Assembly: GCA_964602475.1 (NCBI GenBank)
Contig: CAZRRN010000045.1
Location: 1 to 22,128, forward strand
DNA: 22,128 nucleotides
Direction of reading: 5' to 3'
From: SZUA-448 sp964602475
GTDB lineage: Bacteria > Bacillota > Clostridia > Lachnospirales > Lachnospiraceae
In this document: in pieces, positions 15,035 through 21,964 of the stretch
Layout: the number at the start of each line of letters is the position of its first letter
Position numbering within the stretch: position 1 is the first letter of the stretch
Notes under the pieces: model-generated
The model's database searches: none
What the model was told of the DNA's origin: nothing
Seen by the model: only the letters and a program-made list of their open reading frames with translations
Program-made: the position numbers and the translations under genes

Positions 15035-16201
15035 ATGTATGATTTTGATCGGGAGGTGGATCGCAGAAATACCGGTTCACTTAAATGGGATGTAAAGGAC
15101 AATGAGCTGCCGATGTGGGTGGCAGATATGGATTTTTCGACGGCACCTGAGGTGACGGAAGCGATTCAAAAAAAAGCGGCGCAGGGAATCTACGGATATA
15201 ATATTGTAACAGAGGAATGGTACCGCGCGTATATGGACTGGTGGAATGTGCGGCATCGGCTGAAGGTGGAGAAGGAATGGCTGATCTTTGCAACCGGAGT
15301 TGTTCCGATTATCTCGAGCTGTGTAAGAAAGCTTACTACTCCGAACGAAAATGTGGTGCTCCAGACTCCGGTTTATAATATATTCTTTAACAGTATCATC
15401 AATAACGGACGAAATGCACTTGAGAATCCGTTGCTCTATCAAGACGGAAAGTACCGGATGGATTTTGAGGATCTGGAAGAAAAACTGGCTGATCCACAGA
15501 CGACTTTGCTGCTGCTGTGTAATCCGCAGAATCCGGTCGGAATTCTGTGGGACAGTAAGACACTGCAGCGGGTAGGAGAGCTGTGTGCAAAATATCACGT
15601 GACTGTAATCTCGGATGAGATTCACTGCGATCTGACTGCACCGGGAAAGGAATATAATCCTTTTTCAGGCGTTTCAGAGCTTTGCAGGGAAATCAGCATC
15701 ACTTGTATTTCACCGACCAAGGCATTTAATCTGGCAGGACTGCAGACGGCAGCAGCGATGGTTCCAAATGAAGCTCTGCGGCATAAGGTCTGGAGGGCAC
15801 TGAATACAGACGAGGTAGCAGAACCGAATGTATTTGCTGCAGATGCGGCAGTTGCGGCATTTACCCGCGGAGCCGCTTGGCTTGATGAACTAAGGGACTA
15901 TCTTCAGATTAATCGGCAGACTGTGGTTGATTATCTGGCACGGGAGCTGCCGGAGCTTCATGTTGTTTCGACAGAGGTGACCTATCTTCTGTGGCTGGAC
16001 TGCAGCAGGCTGACCTCTGATTCCAAAAAGCTTGCTGAGGAGATACGAAGGGTAACAGGACTGTTCCTTTCTGAGGGGAGCGAATACGGCGGAGACGGAA
16101 GCCGGTTTCTGCGTATGAATGTGGCATGCAGCCGAAGACTTCTGCAGGATGGACTCGAACGACTGAAGGAAGGAATCCGGGCATTTGAGAAATTACATTA
16201 A
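15035..16201 (+). CDS. patB: PatB/MalY family PLP-dependent C-S lyase/aminotransferase
   Basis: A 388-residue fold-type I PLP enzyme of the MalY/PatB group, which mostly act as cystathionine beta-lyases (cystathionine or cysteine conjugates to homocysteine/thiol, pyruvate and ammonia). Conserved positions: LPMWVADMDF (25-34), Y114 in TPVYNIFF, N163 and N166 in CNPQNPVG, D194 in VISDEIHCDL, the PLP lysine K229 in SPTKAFNLAGLQ, and a C-terminal LRMNVACSR carboxylate-binding arginine. ATG 15035 begins the conserved MYDFD; the longer frame from 14978 has no family match at its N terminus. AGAAGGA lies just upstream. It may support methionine synthesis, linking it to the homoserine genes, but it is over 10 kb away. 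Exact substrate is not readable. Confidence 0.92.
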   Translation: MYDFDREVDRRNTGSLKWDVKDNELPMWVADMDFSTAPEVTEAIQKKAAQGIYGYNIVTEEWYRAYMDWWNVRHRLKVEKEWLIFATGVVPIISSCVRKLTTPNENVVLQTPVYNIFFNSIINNGRNALENPLLYQDGKYRMDFEDLEEKLADPQTTLLLLCNPQNPVGILWDSKTLQRVGELCAKYHVTVISDEIHCDLTAPGKEYNPFSGVSELCREISITCISPTKAFNLAGLQTAAAMVPNEALRHKVWRALNTDEVAEPNVFAADAAVAAFTRGAAWLDELRDYLQINRQTVVDYLARELPELHVVSTEVTYLLWLDCSRLTSDSKKLAEEIRRVTGLFLSEGSEYGGDGSRFLRMNVACSRRLLQDGLERLKEGIRAFEKLH

Positions 16202-16269
16202 CACCTTGATGTATCAACACCTTAAGAACAGACTTGAACAATATATTAAAACATGAATTAACATAACAA

Positions 16270-16325
16270 CCTAAAGAGAATAAGAGCCGCTCCCTCATAA
16301 GGAACCGGCTCTTATTCTCTTTAGG
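16270..16325. terminator. Strong bidirectional terminator
   Basis: A perfect 20-bp stem, CCTAAAGAGAATAAGAGCCG (16270-16289) with its complement at 16306-16325, loop 16290-16305 with a further TCC/GGA pairing. It separates patB from the converging coat-like genes. Confidence 0.92.
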
Positions 16326-16360
16326 TACCTGATGCGTCTGACGCCAGACGAAGAATATGA

Positions 16361-16636
16361 CTATTTACAACAGCAGTCAACACACTGGCAGTATTTCTGC
16401 TTTGCTTCGTTAACCTTCTTCTCCTCCGCTGCCGGAGTCGGATAGTATCCTTTGTCGTGCATACAACAGAATACATCCTGCTGCAGCGTACGCTCTTCTT
16501 CCAGAATATTCAGCATTGTCTGACGAACCTCTTCATGAACACACTCATTTGAAAACTCGTTAAAATGATTGGTAGCACTCTTCTGTGCAGCAAGCGCATC
16601 TCCAAGTAATTCTTTCTCTGTATAATCCTGACTCAT
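16361..16636 (-). CDS. Coat-F-like spore coat protein with Cys-rich tail
   Basis: A 91-residue, mostly helical protein of the spore coat (CotF-like, ferritin-like helices) type: LLGDALAAQKSATNHFNEFSNECVHEEVRQTMLNILEEE is the characteristic LxDxLxxxKxxxxxYxxxxxE pattern of this family. GGAGG lies just upstream of ATG 16636. The C-terminal end is unusual, CQCVDCCCK, with five cysteines in nine residues, suggesting disulfide cross-linking or metal binding. The second gene of a two-gene minus-strand set, 59 bp after the previous one, so probably an operon made in the mother cell during sporulation. The family call is by pattern; a role outside the spore is possible. Confidence 0.8.
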   Translation of the reverse strand: MSQDYTEKELLGDALAAQKSATNHFNEFSNECVHEEVRQTMLNILEEERTLQQDVFCCMHDKGYYPTPAAEEKKVNEAKQKYCQCVDCCCK

Positions 16637-16695
16637 AACTGCCTCCTAATAATTAAATCATGAATTGACAAAACGAACCAAAGAGATTCCGGGTG

Positions 16696-16878
16696 TCAGC
16701 CGAGTAGGGAATACAGGGAATCGAAATGTTCCTGATGCTTCTCGGAAATATTGGTGAATTTATTCTTCAGTTCTTCTTCCACTGCCTGTTCAGCAAGCAT
16801 CTTGAATTTTTTCGTCAGTAATTCTTCCTCGGAAAGAAGATCGTTGATTGAGGAAAGTTCTTTTTCTGATAACTGCAT
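16696..16878 (-). CDS. Short coat-F-like helical protein
   Basis: Sixty residues, two amphipathic helices (SEKELSSINDLLSEEELLTKKFKMLAEQAV and ELKNKFTNISEKHQEHFDSLYSLLG). It starts at ATG 16878 with AAGGAG upstream. It resembles the short clostridial coat-F-related proteins often found beside a longer one, and precedes the 91-residue gene on the same strand. The two probably assemble together. No catalytic motif. Confidence 0.7.
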   Translation of the reverse strand: MQLSEKELSSINDLLSEEELLTKKFKMLAEQAVEEELKNKFTNISEKHQEHFDSLYSLLG

Positions 16879-17127
16879 ACTCTTCTCCTTATAATTGGTT
16901 TCTGTTCTGTAACATTTTACGCACCTAAGAACCTGCTGTCCTTCTGCGGGGACTGAAAAAAAGAAATATCCTCGTAACGGACAATGTAATGTTCCCTTGT
17001 TTGGAATAATTATTCCTTCTTTTCACGATAACCTGTAAATGCCAAAAAACAGGAAGGATAATCCATTGTAAAGAAAAATGATTCATATTAATATAAAGCC
17101 AAGGATGGGCATGAAGGGAGCGCACAG
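16879..17127. other. Noncoding stretch with a 14-bp perfect palindrome
   Basis: No gene is supported here; a minus-strand open frame (16925-17179) has no ribosome binding site or protein-like composition. GGAATAATTATTCC (17003-17016) is an exact palindrome and could be a regulator site for the divergent units. I could not identify a sporulation-type promoter for the coat genes with confidence. Confidence 0.5.
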
Positions 17128-17458
17128 ATGAAAGAGACCATGTATCATGACATAAGGAACTGGATGTACCGGAATGCAAGGCAGCTGGAACTTGCTTTAT
17201 GGCAGCCTTTCTTCTAAGCTATGAAGACATGGGACTGCAAAGCTTTATAAGGCTCATAAGCATTATGAAGAACTTAAATATCCCCGTAAGTGAAAGCTTA
17301 GAAAAATCAAAAAAATTATCGCATCTGGACCTGGTTTAGCAATATGGACAGGTATGAGGCACAGTTCCGGGTAAGTGAGAATTGGTGGAAGGCGGTCCGG
17401 GTGATTGAAGCAGTCTGCCTGCTTCAAAATTTCGGCAAATTATGCATGGACCGTTAGT
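17128..17458 (+). pseudogene. Degraded remnant of an unidentified protein gene
   Basis: Three protein-like fragments lie in different frames. ATG 17128 reads MKETMYHDIRNWMYRNARQLELALWQ before a stop at 17215. The frame around 17203-17338 reads LLSYEDMGLQSFIRLISIMKNLNIPVSESLEKSKKLSHLDL. ATG 17344 reads MDRYEAQFRVSENWWKAVRVIEAVCLLQNFGKLCMDR to a stop at 17458. From memory the first fragment resembles the N terminus of a family of clostridial alpha-alpha-toroid (prenyltransferase-like) proteins beginning with DIRxWxYRNARPLELAxW; that would need a search. The central part of such a protein is gone. Confidence 0.5.
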
Positions 17459-17505
17459 TGTAAATAATCACCTATAAAGTGAATTGTCTTAATGAAAGGA
17501 GTTTT

Positions 17506-18504
17506 ATGAACGGTTATCAACATGGAGTTAACTTAGGTGGCTGGCTGTCACAGTGTAAACATGATTCGGACCATTATAGTGAATTTATTACTGAGAAGGA
17601 TATTAAAATAATCGCCGAATGGGGTCTTGACCATGTGAGGGTTCCGATTGATTATGAAGCCTTTGAGATGAAGATGAAGGATGGTGGAAGCTATGGTTTT
17701 TACTATCTTGATTGCTGCAGGGAGTGGTGCACAAGGTATCATCTGAATATGATTATTGATCTGCATCGCGCCAAAGGGTTCTCCTTCTGGGATTTTGAAA
17801 AAAACAATCTGTTCCAAAACCCGGAGCTGCAGGAGACCTTTATCTGTCTATGGGAAGAAATCTGTACACATTATAAGGACAGTGGAAATGAAATCTGCTT
17901 TGAACTGCTGAATGAAGTAGTCGAAGATACTCCGGAACGCTGGAATGCACTTGCAAACCGCACGGTGGAGCGTATCCGAAGAATTGTTCCAAAGCACAAG
18001 ATCATTATCGGAGGAATTCGGTGGAACAGCATAGACACCATGCATTTACTGGAGCTTCCTAAGGATGATAATATCGTTTATACCTTCCACTGCTATGATC
18101 CGTTTTTATTTACCCATCAGAAGGCTTCATGGGTCAAAGAGATGCCTAAGGACAAATCAACCAGATATCCTGATTCTGTAGAGAGGTATGGTGGTGTTGA
18201 GAAAATAGTCGGCGGTCATGACGTAGGCTTTGAGGGAACGAAGCTGACGGTTGTCGGTAAGGAATACCTTGAGCATGTAATTTCAAAGGCAAAAGAATTT
18301 GCCGATGAACGAAAGGTGGAGGTGTACTGCGGAGAGTACGGTGTAATTGTATATGCTGATGCGGACAGCAGTGTCCGGTGGTTCTGTGATTTCGGGGAGG
18401 TACTCGATAACGCAGAAATCGGACGTGCGGTCTGGACCTATAAGGGGATGAGCTTCCCAATCCTTGGAAGAGAACGGATGGCAGAGATTATTCCGCTGCT
18501 TTAG
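17506..18504 (+). CDS. Glycoside hydrolase family 5 enzyme, cytoplasmic
   Basis: A 332-residue (beta/alpha)8 glycosidase of family GH5. Landmarks: VNLGGWL (8-14), HVRVPIDYE (43-51, conserved Arg), H87 (IDLHRAKG), the acid/base N136-E137 (LLNEV), H195/Y197 (FHCYDPF) and the nucleophile E277 (VYCGEYGV), then W310 in AVWTYKG. No signal peptide or carbohydrate-binding module, so it should act inside the cell on imported oligosaccharides rather than on polymer. AAAGGAG at 17495-17501 selects ATG 17506 over the ATG at 17479. Its substrate (beta-glucan, mannan, xylan or other) cannot be read. A 10-bp hairpin overlaps its stop codon. It stands alone, convergent with the ABC operon. Confidence 0.9.
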   Translation: MNGYQHGVNLGGWLSQCKHDSDHYSEFITEKDIKIIAEWGLDHVRVPIDYEAFEMKMKDGGSYGFYYLDCCREWCTRYHLNMIIDLHRAKGFSFWDFEKNNLFQNPELQETFICLWEEICTHYKDSGNEICFELLNEVVEDTPERWNALANRTVERIRRIVPKHKIIIGGIRWNSIDTMHLLELPKDDNIVYTFHCYDPFLFTHQKASWVKEMPKDKSTRYPDSVERYGGVEKIVGGHDVGFEGTKLTVVGKEYLEHVISKAKEFADERKVEVYCGEYGVIVYADADSSVRWFCDFGEVLDNAEIGRAVWTYKGMSFPILGRERMAEIIPLL

Positions 18505-18519
18505 TGATAAAAGCAGCGG
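18493..18519. terminator. Hairpin at the end of the GH5 gene
   Basis: CCGCTGCTTT (18493-18502) with AAAGCAGCGG (18510-18519), loop AGTGATA, overlapping the TAG at 18502-18504. No T-run follows on either strand, so it is a weak terminator at best, but it lies exactly between converging genes. Confidence 0.45.
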
Positions 18520-18552
18520 GATAAGAAGTCTCCAAAAGAAGCAGATATTTGA

Positions 18553-19308
18553 TTACCGTTTGCATGCACGGCGGATTAAAAGATACCGGAATATCATAGT
18601 AAGAACCGATAAGACGGTTAACGACAGGGCACCGAGCAGCGGCTGCTGTATTTTCAGACCGAAACAGACGGTTAACATGTTATCGAAGAACGAAGAAACC
18701 TTCTGCTTAAATAAAACAAGATCCAGAATGGGAAGTACGATTGTAAAGAATACGGGAACACCTACGGAAATCGCAATCTTCATGGGCTTTGACATACGAT
18801 AGTATATCGTGGCAATAAGATGCCCAAGTGAAAATAAAAACAAATCAAAGAGGAAAAAGAACAGGAGCTGTTCGAAAAAGAATGCTATAGAAGAGACTTC
18901 TGCTTTCTGCCCAAAATAGATTACATCAAATAAGGACGAAGAAGTGATACTTTTGGTAAAAATGCCTTTGCAGAGAAGGTACAGCAGACTGTCAACTACG
19001 GAGAGCAGGGCAGACACTACAACCTGAAACAGGATCATTCCTTTTAAGGAAGCCTTTCTGGTTACGCCGTTCTGAAGGAACATATGAAAGGATTCACCGA
19101 AGGAGCATATTCCGCAGACAAAAAGAAAGATTGCTGTCGATATCTCCGTTCCGTTGATGGTACTGGCTGAATTATTTGTATTGATATTTAACAATATCTG
19201 ACCAGAGAAAAATGATAGAATAAAAATGGCAAATATAACACCGTAAAATATAATGATTGATTTTTTGAAATCGTGAATCTGGTAGCGTAATAAGGTTGAA
19301 TTTTTCAT
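18553..19308 (-). CDS. ABC transporter permease, GntR-associated
   Basis: A 251-residue integral membrane protein with about six hydrophobic segments (IIIFYGVIFAIFILSFF, AIFLFVCGICSFG, LFQVVVSALLSVVDSLLYLL, AFFFEQLLFFFLFDLFLFSL, IAISVGVPVFFTIVLPILDLVLF, LLGALSLTVLSVLTMIFRYLLI). ATG 19308 has AAAGGAATCCT upstream and begins MKNSTLLRYQ, the usual start of such permeases; an earlier in-frame ATG is less well placed. It is the last of a three-gene set: regulator, ATPase, permease. It shows no similarity I can name beyond the ABC-2-like layout. Exporters of this type often respond to envelope-active antimicrobials, but the substrate is unknown. Confidence 0.85.
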   Translation of the reverse strand: MKNSTLLRYQIHDFKKSIIIFYGVIFAIFILSFFSGQILLNINTNNSASTINGTEISTAIFLFVCGICSFGESFHMFLQNGVTRKASLKGMILFQVVVSALLSVVDSLLYLLCKGIFTKSITSSSLFDVIYFGQKAEVSSIAFFFEQLLFFFLFDLFLFSLGHLIATIYYRMSKPMKIAISVGVPVFFTIVLPILDLVLFKQKVSSFFDNMLTVCFGLKIQQPLLGALSLTVLSVLTMIFRYLLIRRACKR

Positions 19309-19346
19309 AGGATTCCTTTCTGAAATCATTCTGTTAAAAGTATATG

Positions 19347-20207
19347 TCAGGCATTTTGGGTATCGTTGGTAAGCTGGATAAACAGCTTCTGAAGATCCGG
19401 GGAAGCGACAGTCACACCTTCGGGAAGCGCAGTGGGAGCGGAACCCATGACATAAGCGGTCTTCAGCCCTCCGAGAATCTCCTCACCGATGAGCTTCTGT
19501 CCGGCAGTAATCCGGTCAACCGCGTTAATGAATCCGGAAACTGCGTAAGCACGCGTCATGAACTGTTCCATCGGTTCGTTGTACAGAATCGTTCCGTTTT
19601 TAATAATTATGACATCTTCTATAACATTTGCAACTTCATCGATTAGATGCGTTGAGATAATAAAAGTGGAGGAAGTCTCCATGTACTGCTCTAACAGAAG
19701 CCGGTAGAAGAGATCGCGATGATTGGCATCAAGTCCGAGTACCGGTTCGTCTAACAGAACGAAGGGGGCATTGACCGCAAGAGCAATAACCAGTTTGAAG
19801 ATCGAAGTATATCCTGTGGAAAGACCTTTGACCTTCTTCTGCAGATTAAGCCCGAACTTTTCTGCGGTTTTCTTTGCGTATAGCTCATCAAATTCCGGGT
19901 AGAATTCCTTTGTCCAGTGAAAAATATCACAGATTTTCATGGAGTCCGGATAATAATTTGCTTCACTCATCATGTAAATCCGGCGCTGTGCAGCTTCGTT
20001 CTCTGTAACGCTTTGTCCGTCCAGAAGACAGTCTCCGCTGCTTGGGAACAGACGGTTGCTTATAATGTTCAGCATTGTGGTCTTTCCGGCACCGTTTCGC
20101 CCGAGCAGACCGTAGATTTTGTGTTCTTTGAGATTCAGATTAATACCGCTTAATGCATGTGTGGTACCGAAGTCCTTAGATAAGTCTTTTATAACTAATT
20201 CACTCAT
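19347..20207 (-). CDS. ABC transporter ATP-binding protein
   Basis: A 286-residue ATPase that would drive the adjacent permease. Walker A is GRNGAGKT (36-43), Walker B FVLLDE (149-154) with the D-loop GLD, and the switch His is in STH (187). The signature is LSTGY (129-133) instead of LSGGQ, and the usual Q-loop glutamine appears replaced (MMSEANYY, 79-86); both variants occur in YtrB-like ATPases. The C-terminal ~80 residues (after VIIIKNGTILYNEP) extend beyond the core fold, as in ABC-2-type export ATPases. GAAAGGAAAC precedes ATG 20207. The permease begins 38 bp after its stop. Confidence 0.94.
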   Translation of the reverse strand: MSELVIKDLSKDFGTTHALSGINLNLKEHKIYGLLGRNGAGKTTMLNIISNRLFPSSGDCLLDGQSVTENEAAQRRIYMMSEANYYPDSMKICDIFHWTKEFYPEFDELYAKKTAEKFGLNLQKKVKGLSTGYTSIFKLVIALAVNAPFVLLDEPVLGLDANHRDLFYRLLLEQYMETSSTFIISTHLIDEVANVIEDVIIIKNGTILYNEPMEQFMTRAYAVSGFINAVDRITAGQKLIGEEILGGLKTAYVMGSAPTALPEGVTVASPDLQKLFIQLTNDTQNA

Positions 20208-20342
20208 GTTGTTTCCTTTCTGAAATAAACGATTTTCATTTCATGATCGTGACCGTTCGAAGCCGATTCTGAATCACCGACATGATAGATTTGCTGATTG
20301 TTTGTGATACACTGCATTATTCTGTATACCTTTTGATGCCGG

Positions 20343-20714
20343 TTAATGCTGTCCGTAATTCTTACGTATCATATCACATAGCTCTTCGCTTCCGATTCCG
20401 AGCCGGCTTGCTTCTTCCACGAGCCGATCCACATAGGCTGAGCAAAAATCCGACTTTCTTGTCTCTTTCAGCAGCTTAACTGCTCCGGTAGCTACAAACA
20501 TTCCGACTCCTCGTTTCTTATATAAGATGTTGTGGTCAACCAATAGGTTGATGCCCTTCAGCGCAGTCGCCGGATTAATACGGTAACTGACGGAGAACTC
20601 TGTAATTGACGGGACCTGGCTTTCTTCCGGGAATGCTCCGGACAGGATAGCGTCCTCAATCCCTTCGGCAATCTGCAGAAAAATCGGCCGGTCCTCTGTA
20701 AAGGTTATATTCAC
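20343..20714 (-). CDS. GntR-family regulator, YtrA type
   Basis: A 123-residue protein with the winged-helix GntR domain (IFLQIAEGIEDAILSGAFPEESQVPSITEFSVSYRINPATALKGINLLVDHNILYKKRGVGMFVATGA, about 11-78). A short helical C terminus lacks an effector-binding domain, typical of the YtrA subgroup that regulates neighbouring ABC genes. Start is GTG 20714: the overlapping ATG two bases upstream reads into a stop, and AGGGGG is correctly spaced for GTG. It begins the operon, 135 bp before the ATPase, and a dyad operator overlies the promoter region, so it probably represses its own operon. Confidence 0.92.
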   Translation of the reverse strand: MNITFTEDRPIFLQIAEGIEDAILSGAFPEESQVPSITEFSVSYRINPATALKGINLLVDHNILYKKRGVGMFVATGAVKLLKETRKSDFCSAYVDRLVEEASRLGIGSEELCDMIRKNYGQH

Positions 20715-20796
20715 ATTGTGTCCCCCTTTCTTGTAAGCTCCGGCGATACAGGAATGAAATCTTTTACTATAGGTACTCCCGTTCCAAAAGCTTATA

Positions 20797-20833
20797 TTTA
20801 CTTAACTAGTAAAGCGGTTTATTAGTCAAGTAA
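20797..20833 (-). promoter_or_regulatory. Dyad operator, probably for the GntR-family regulator
   Basis: TTTACTTAACTAGTAAA (20797-20813) and TTTATTAGTCAAGTAA (20818-20833) are near-reverse complements (two mismatches over 16 positions) with a 4-bp centre; each half also has internal symmetry (TTTACT/AGTAAA). It starts about 8 bases downstream of the predicted start site, a position suited to repression. Confidence 0.7.
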
Positions 20834-20847
20834 CTAACCATGGGCAT

Positions 20848-20876
20848 AATATACCACGGTTCATTTCCAATGTCAA
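20848..20876 (-). promoter_or_regulatory. Promoter of the GntR–ABC operon
   Basis: On the minus strand TTGACA (20876-20871), 17-bp spacer, TATATT (20853-20848); start site near 20841. The operator lies just downstream. Confidence 0.85.
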
Positions 20877-20898
20877 TACGCAAAATGTATTTTAAAGA

Positions 20899-21831
20899 TT
20901 ATTTTTTCTTTTGCAGACCGGAGGTATTACGCTCCCAAAATACTCCGTCGGTATAGCCCTGAATGCTTTTGTCGGTAACGGCAGCTTCCAGACGCTTTTC
21001 TGCCCATACACAGTATTGTTCATTTTGTTCAATCCCGATGTAGTGACGGCCGAGCTTTTTCGCAGTAACAGAAGTGGAACCCGAACCAAGGAACGGGTCG
21101 AGAATCAGACTTCCGGAGTCGGAGCTTGCAAGAATCAGTTTAGCAAGCAGCTTTTCCGGTTTTTGTGTCGGATGCGCGGTATTTTCCGGCATTGACCAGT
21201 AGGGGATGGAAATGTCATCCCAGAAGTTGGAGGGGCAGGTGTTGCGGAAATTCCCGTTAGAAGTCTCCTCCCAATCCTTTGGAGCACCCGCTGTCCGGTA
21301 TGGAGCAACGACACGACGGCGGAGCTTAACATCCTCCAGATGAAAGGTATACCGGTCGGAACAGGTGGCAAACCAGATATCCTCCATGCCGTTCTTCCAG
21401 TTATTTTTGGCACCGCGCCCTTTTTCACGCTGCCAGGTAATGCGGTTCTGTATCTGAAAATGTTTTTTCAAAGTCTGTCCGATGACAGGGCTGGACTGCC
21501 AGTCACAGCAGACATAGAGACTTGCGGTTTCCTTCAGCAAAGGAAGCACAGCAGAAATCCAGTGCTCCGTGTATTCCTCATAGGCTTCATCTGAGGATTT
21601 TTTGAACATACAGCCGTGAAAGTTTTTATCAAGGTTATAAGGCGGATCGACGATCAGAAGGTCAACGCAGCCGGAAGGAAGACAGGAGAGTACCTGAAAG
21701 GTATCCCCGAGGATTGTATGGTCAATAACGTCGCAAAGCTGACAGGAGCTTGTTACCGCGATACAGCGGTCAAGATACCGGCGGCCCTCCGTGACACTTA
21801 GATCAATTGTTTTATTTCTTGCTGCTTTCAT
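20899..21831 (-). CDS. Site-specific DNA methyltransferase, beta-class (adenine-type)
   Basis: A 310-residue SAM-dependent methyltransferase. The catalytic motif DPPY is at 62-65 (VDPPYNLD) and the SAM motif DPFLGSGST is at 245-253, so the catalytic motif comes first: the beta order. HPTQKPEKLL (220-229) is the usual motif X element before the SAM site. DPPY makes N6-adenine the likelier product, though N4-cytosine enzymes can share it; the recognition site cannot be told. The inner segment WQREKGRGAKNNWKNGMEDIWF is the variable/target region. ATG 21831 begins MKAARNKT with GGGGATTACA upstream; an in-frame ATG at 21843 is possible, and the longer frame overlaps the promoter. Flanking genes are the GntR–ABC operon and a divergent YlmH-like gene: no endonuclease is visible, so it appears solitary. 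Confidence 0.9.
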   Translation of the reverse strand: MKAARNKTIDLSVTEGRRYLDRCIAVTSSCQLCDVIDHTILGDTFQVLSCLPSGCVDLLIVDPPYNLDKNFHGCMFKKSSDEAYEEYTEHWISAVLPLLKETASLYVCCDWQSSPVIGQTLKKHFQIQNRITWQREKGRGAKNNWKNGMEDIWFATCSDRYTFHLEDVKLRRRVVAPYRTAGAPKDWEETSNGNFRNTCPSNFWDDISIPYWSMPENTAHPTQKPEKLLAKLILASSDSGSLILDPFLGSGSTSVTAKKLGRHYIGIEQNEQYCVWAEKRLEAAVTDKSIQGYTDGVFWERNTSGLQKKK

Positions 21832-21869
21832 TGTAATCCCCATTCCGAGATGATTTAGCATGATAATAA

Positions 21870-21898
21870 AGTATATCATAAACCGTAATGAAAGCCAA
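21870..21898 (-). promoter_or_regulatory. Promoter of the methyltransferase gene
   Basis: On the minus strand TTGGCT (21898-21893), 17-bp spacer, TATACT (21875-21870), 39 bp before ATG 21831. This also argues that the longer open frame from 21924 is not the start. Confidence 0.6.
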
Positions 21899-21906
21899 TA
21901 AAGCAA

Positions 21907-21934
21907 TTGCGTTTCAAAATTCATGGGTTATAAT
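21907..21934 (+). promoter_or_regulatory. Promoter of the YlmH-like gene
   Basis: TTGCGT (21907-21912), 16-bp spacer, TATAAT (21929-21934); the -35 is weak. It is divergent from, and within 10 bp of, the methyltransferase promoter. Confidence 0.5.
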
Positions 21935-21964
21935 TAAAGAAAATAACACAAAGGATTGACGGAT

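Noticed and set aside
16925..17179. Minus-strand open frame of 84 codons
   Set aside because: No ribosome binding site, unlikely composition, and it overlaps the remnant protein fragments on the other strand.
20899..21924. Full open frame of the methyltransferase from 21924
   Set aside because: The first 31 codons are hydrophobic, have no family match and overlap the predicted promoter; 21831 is better supported.
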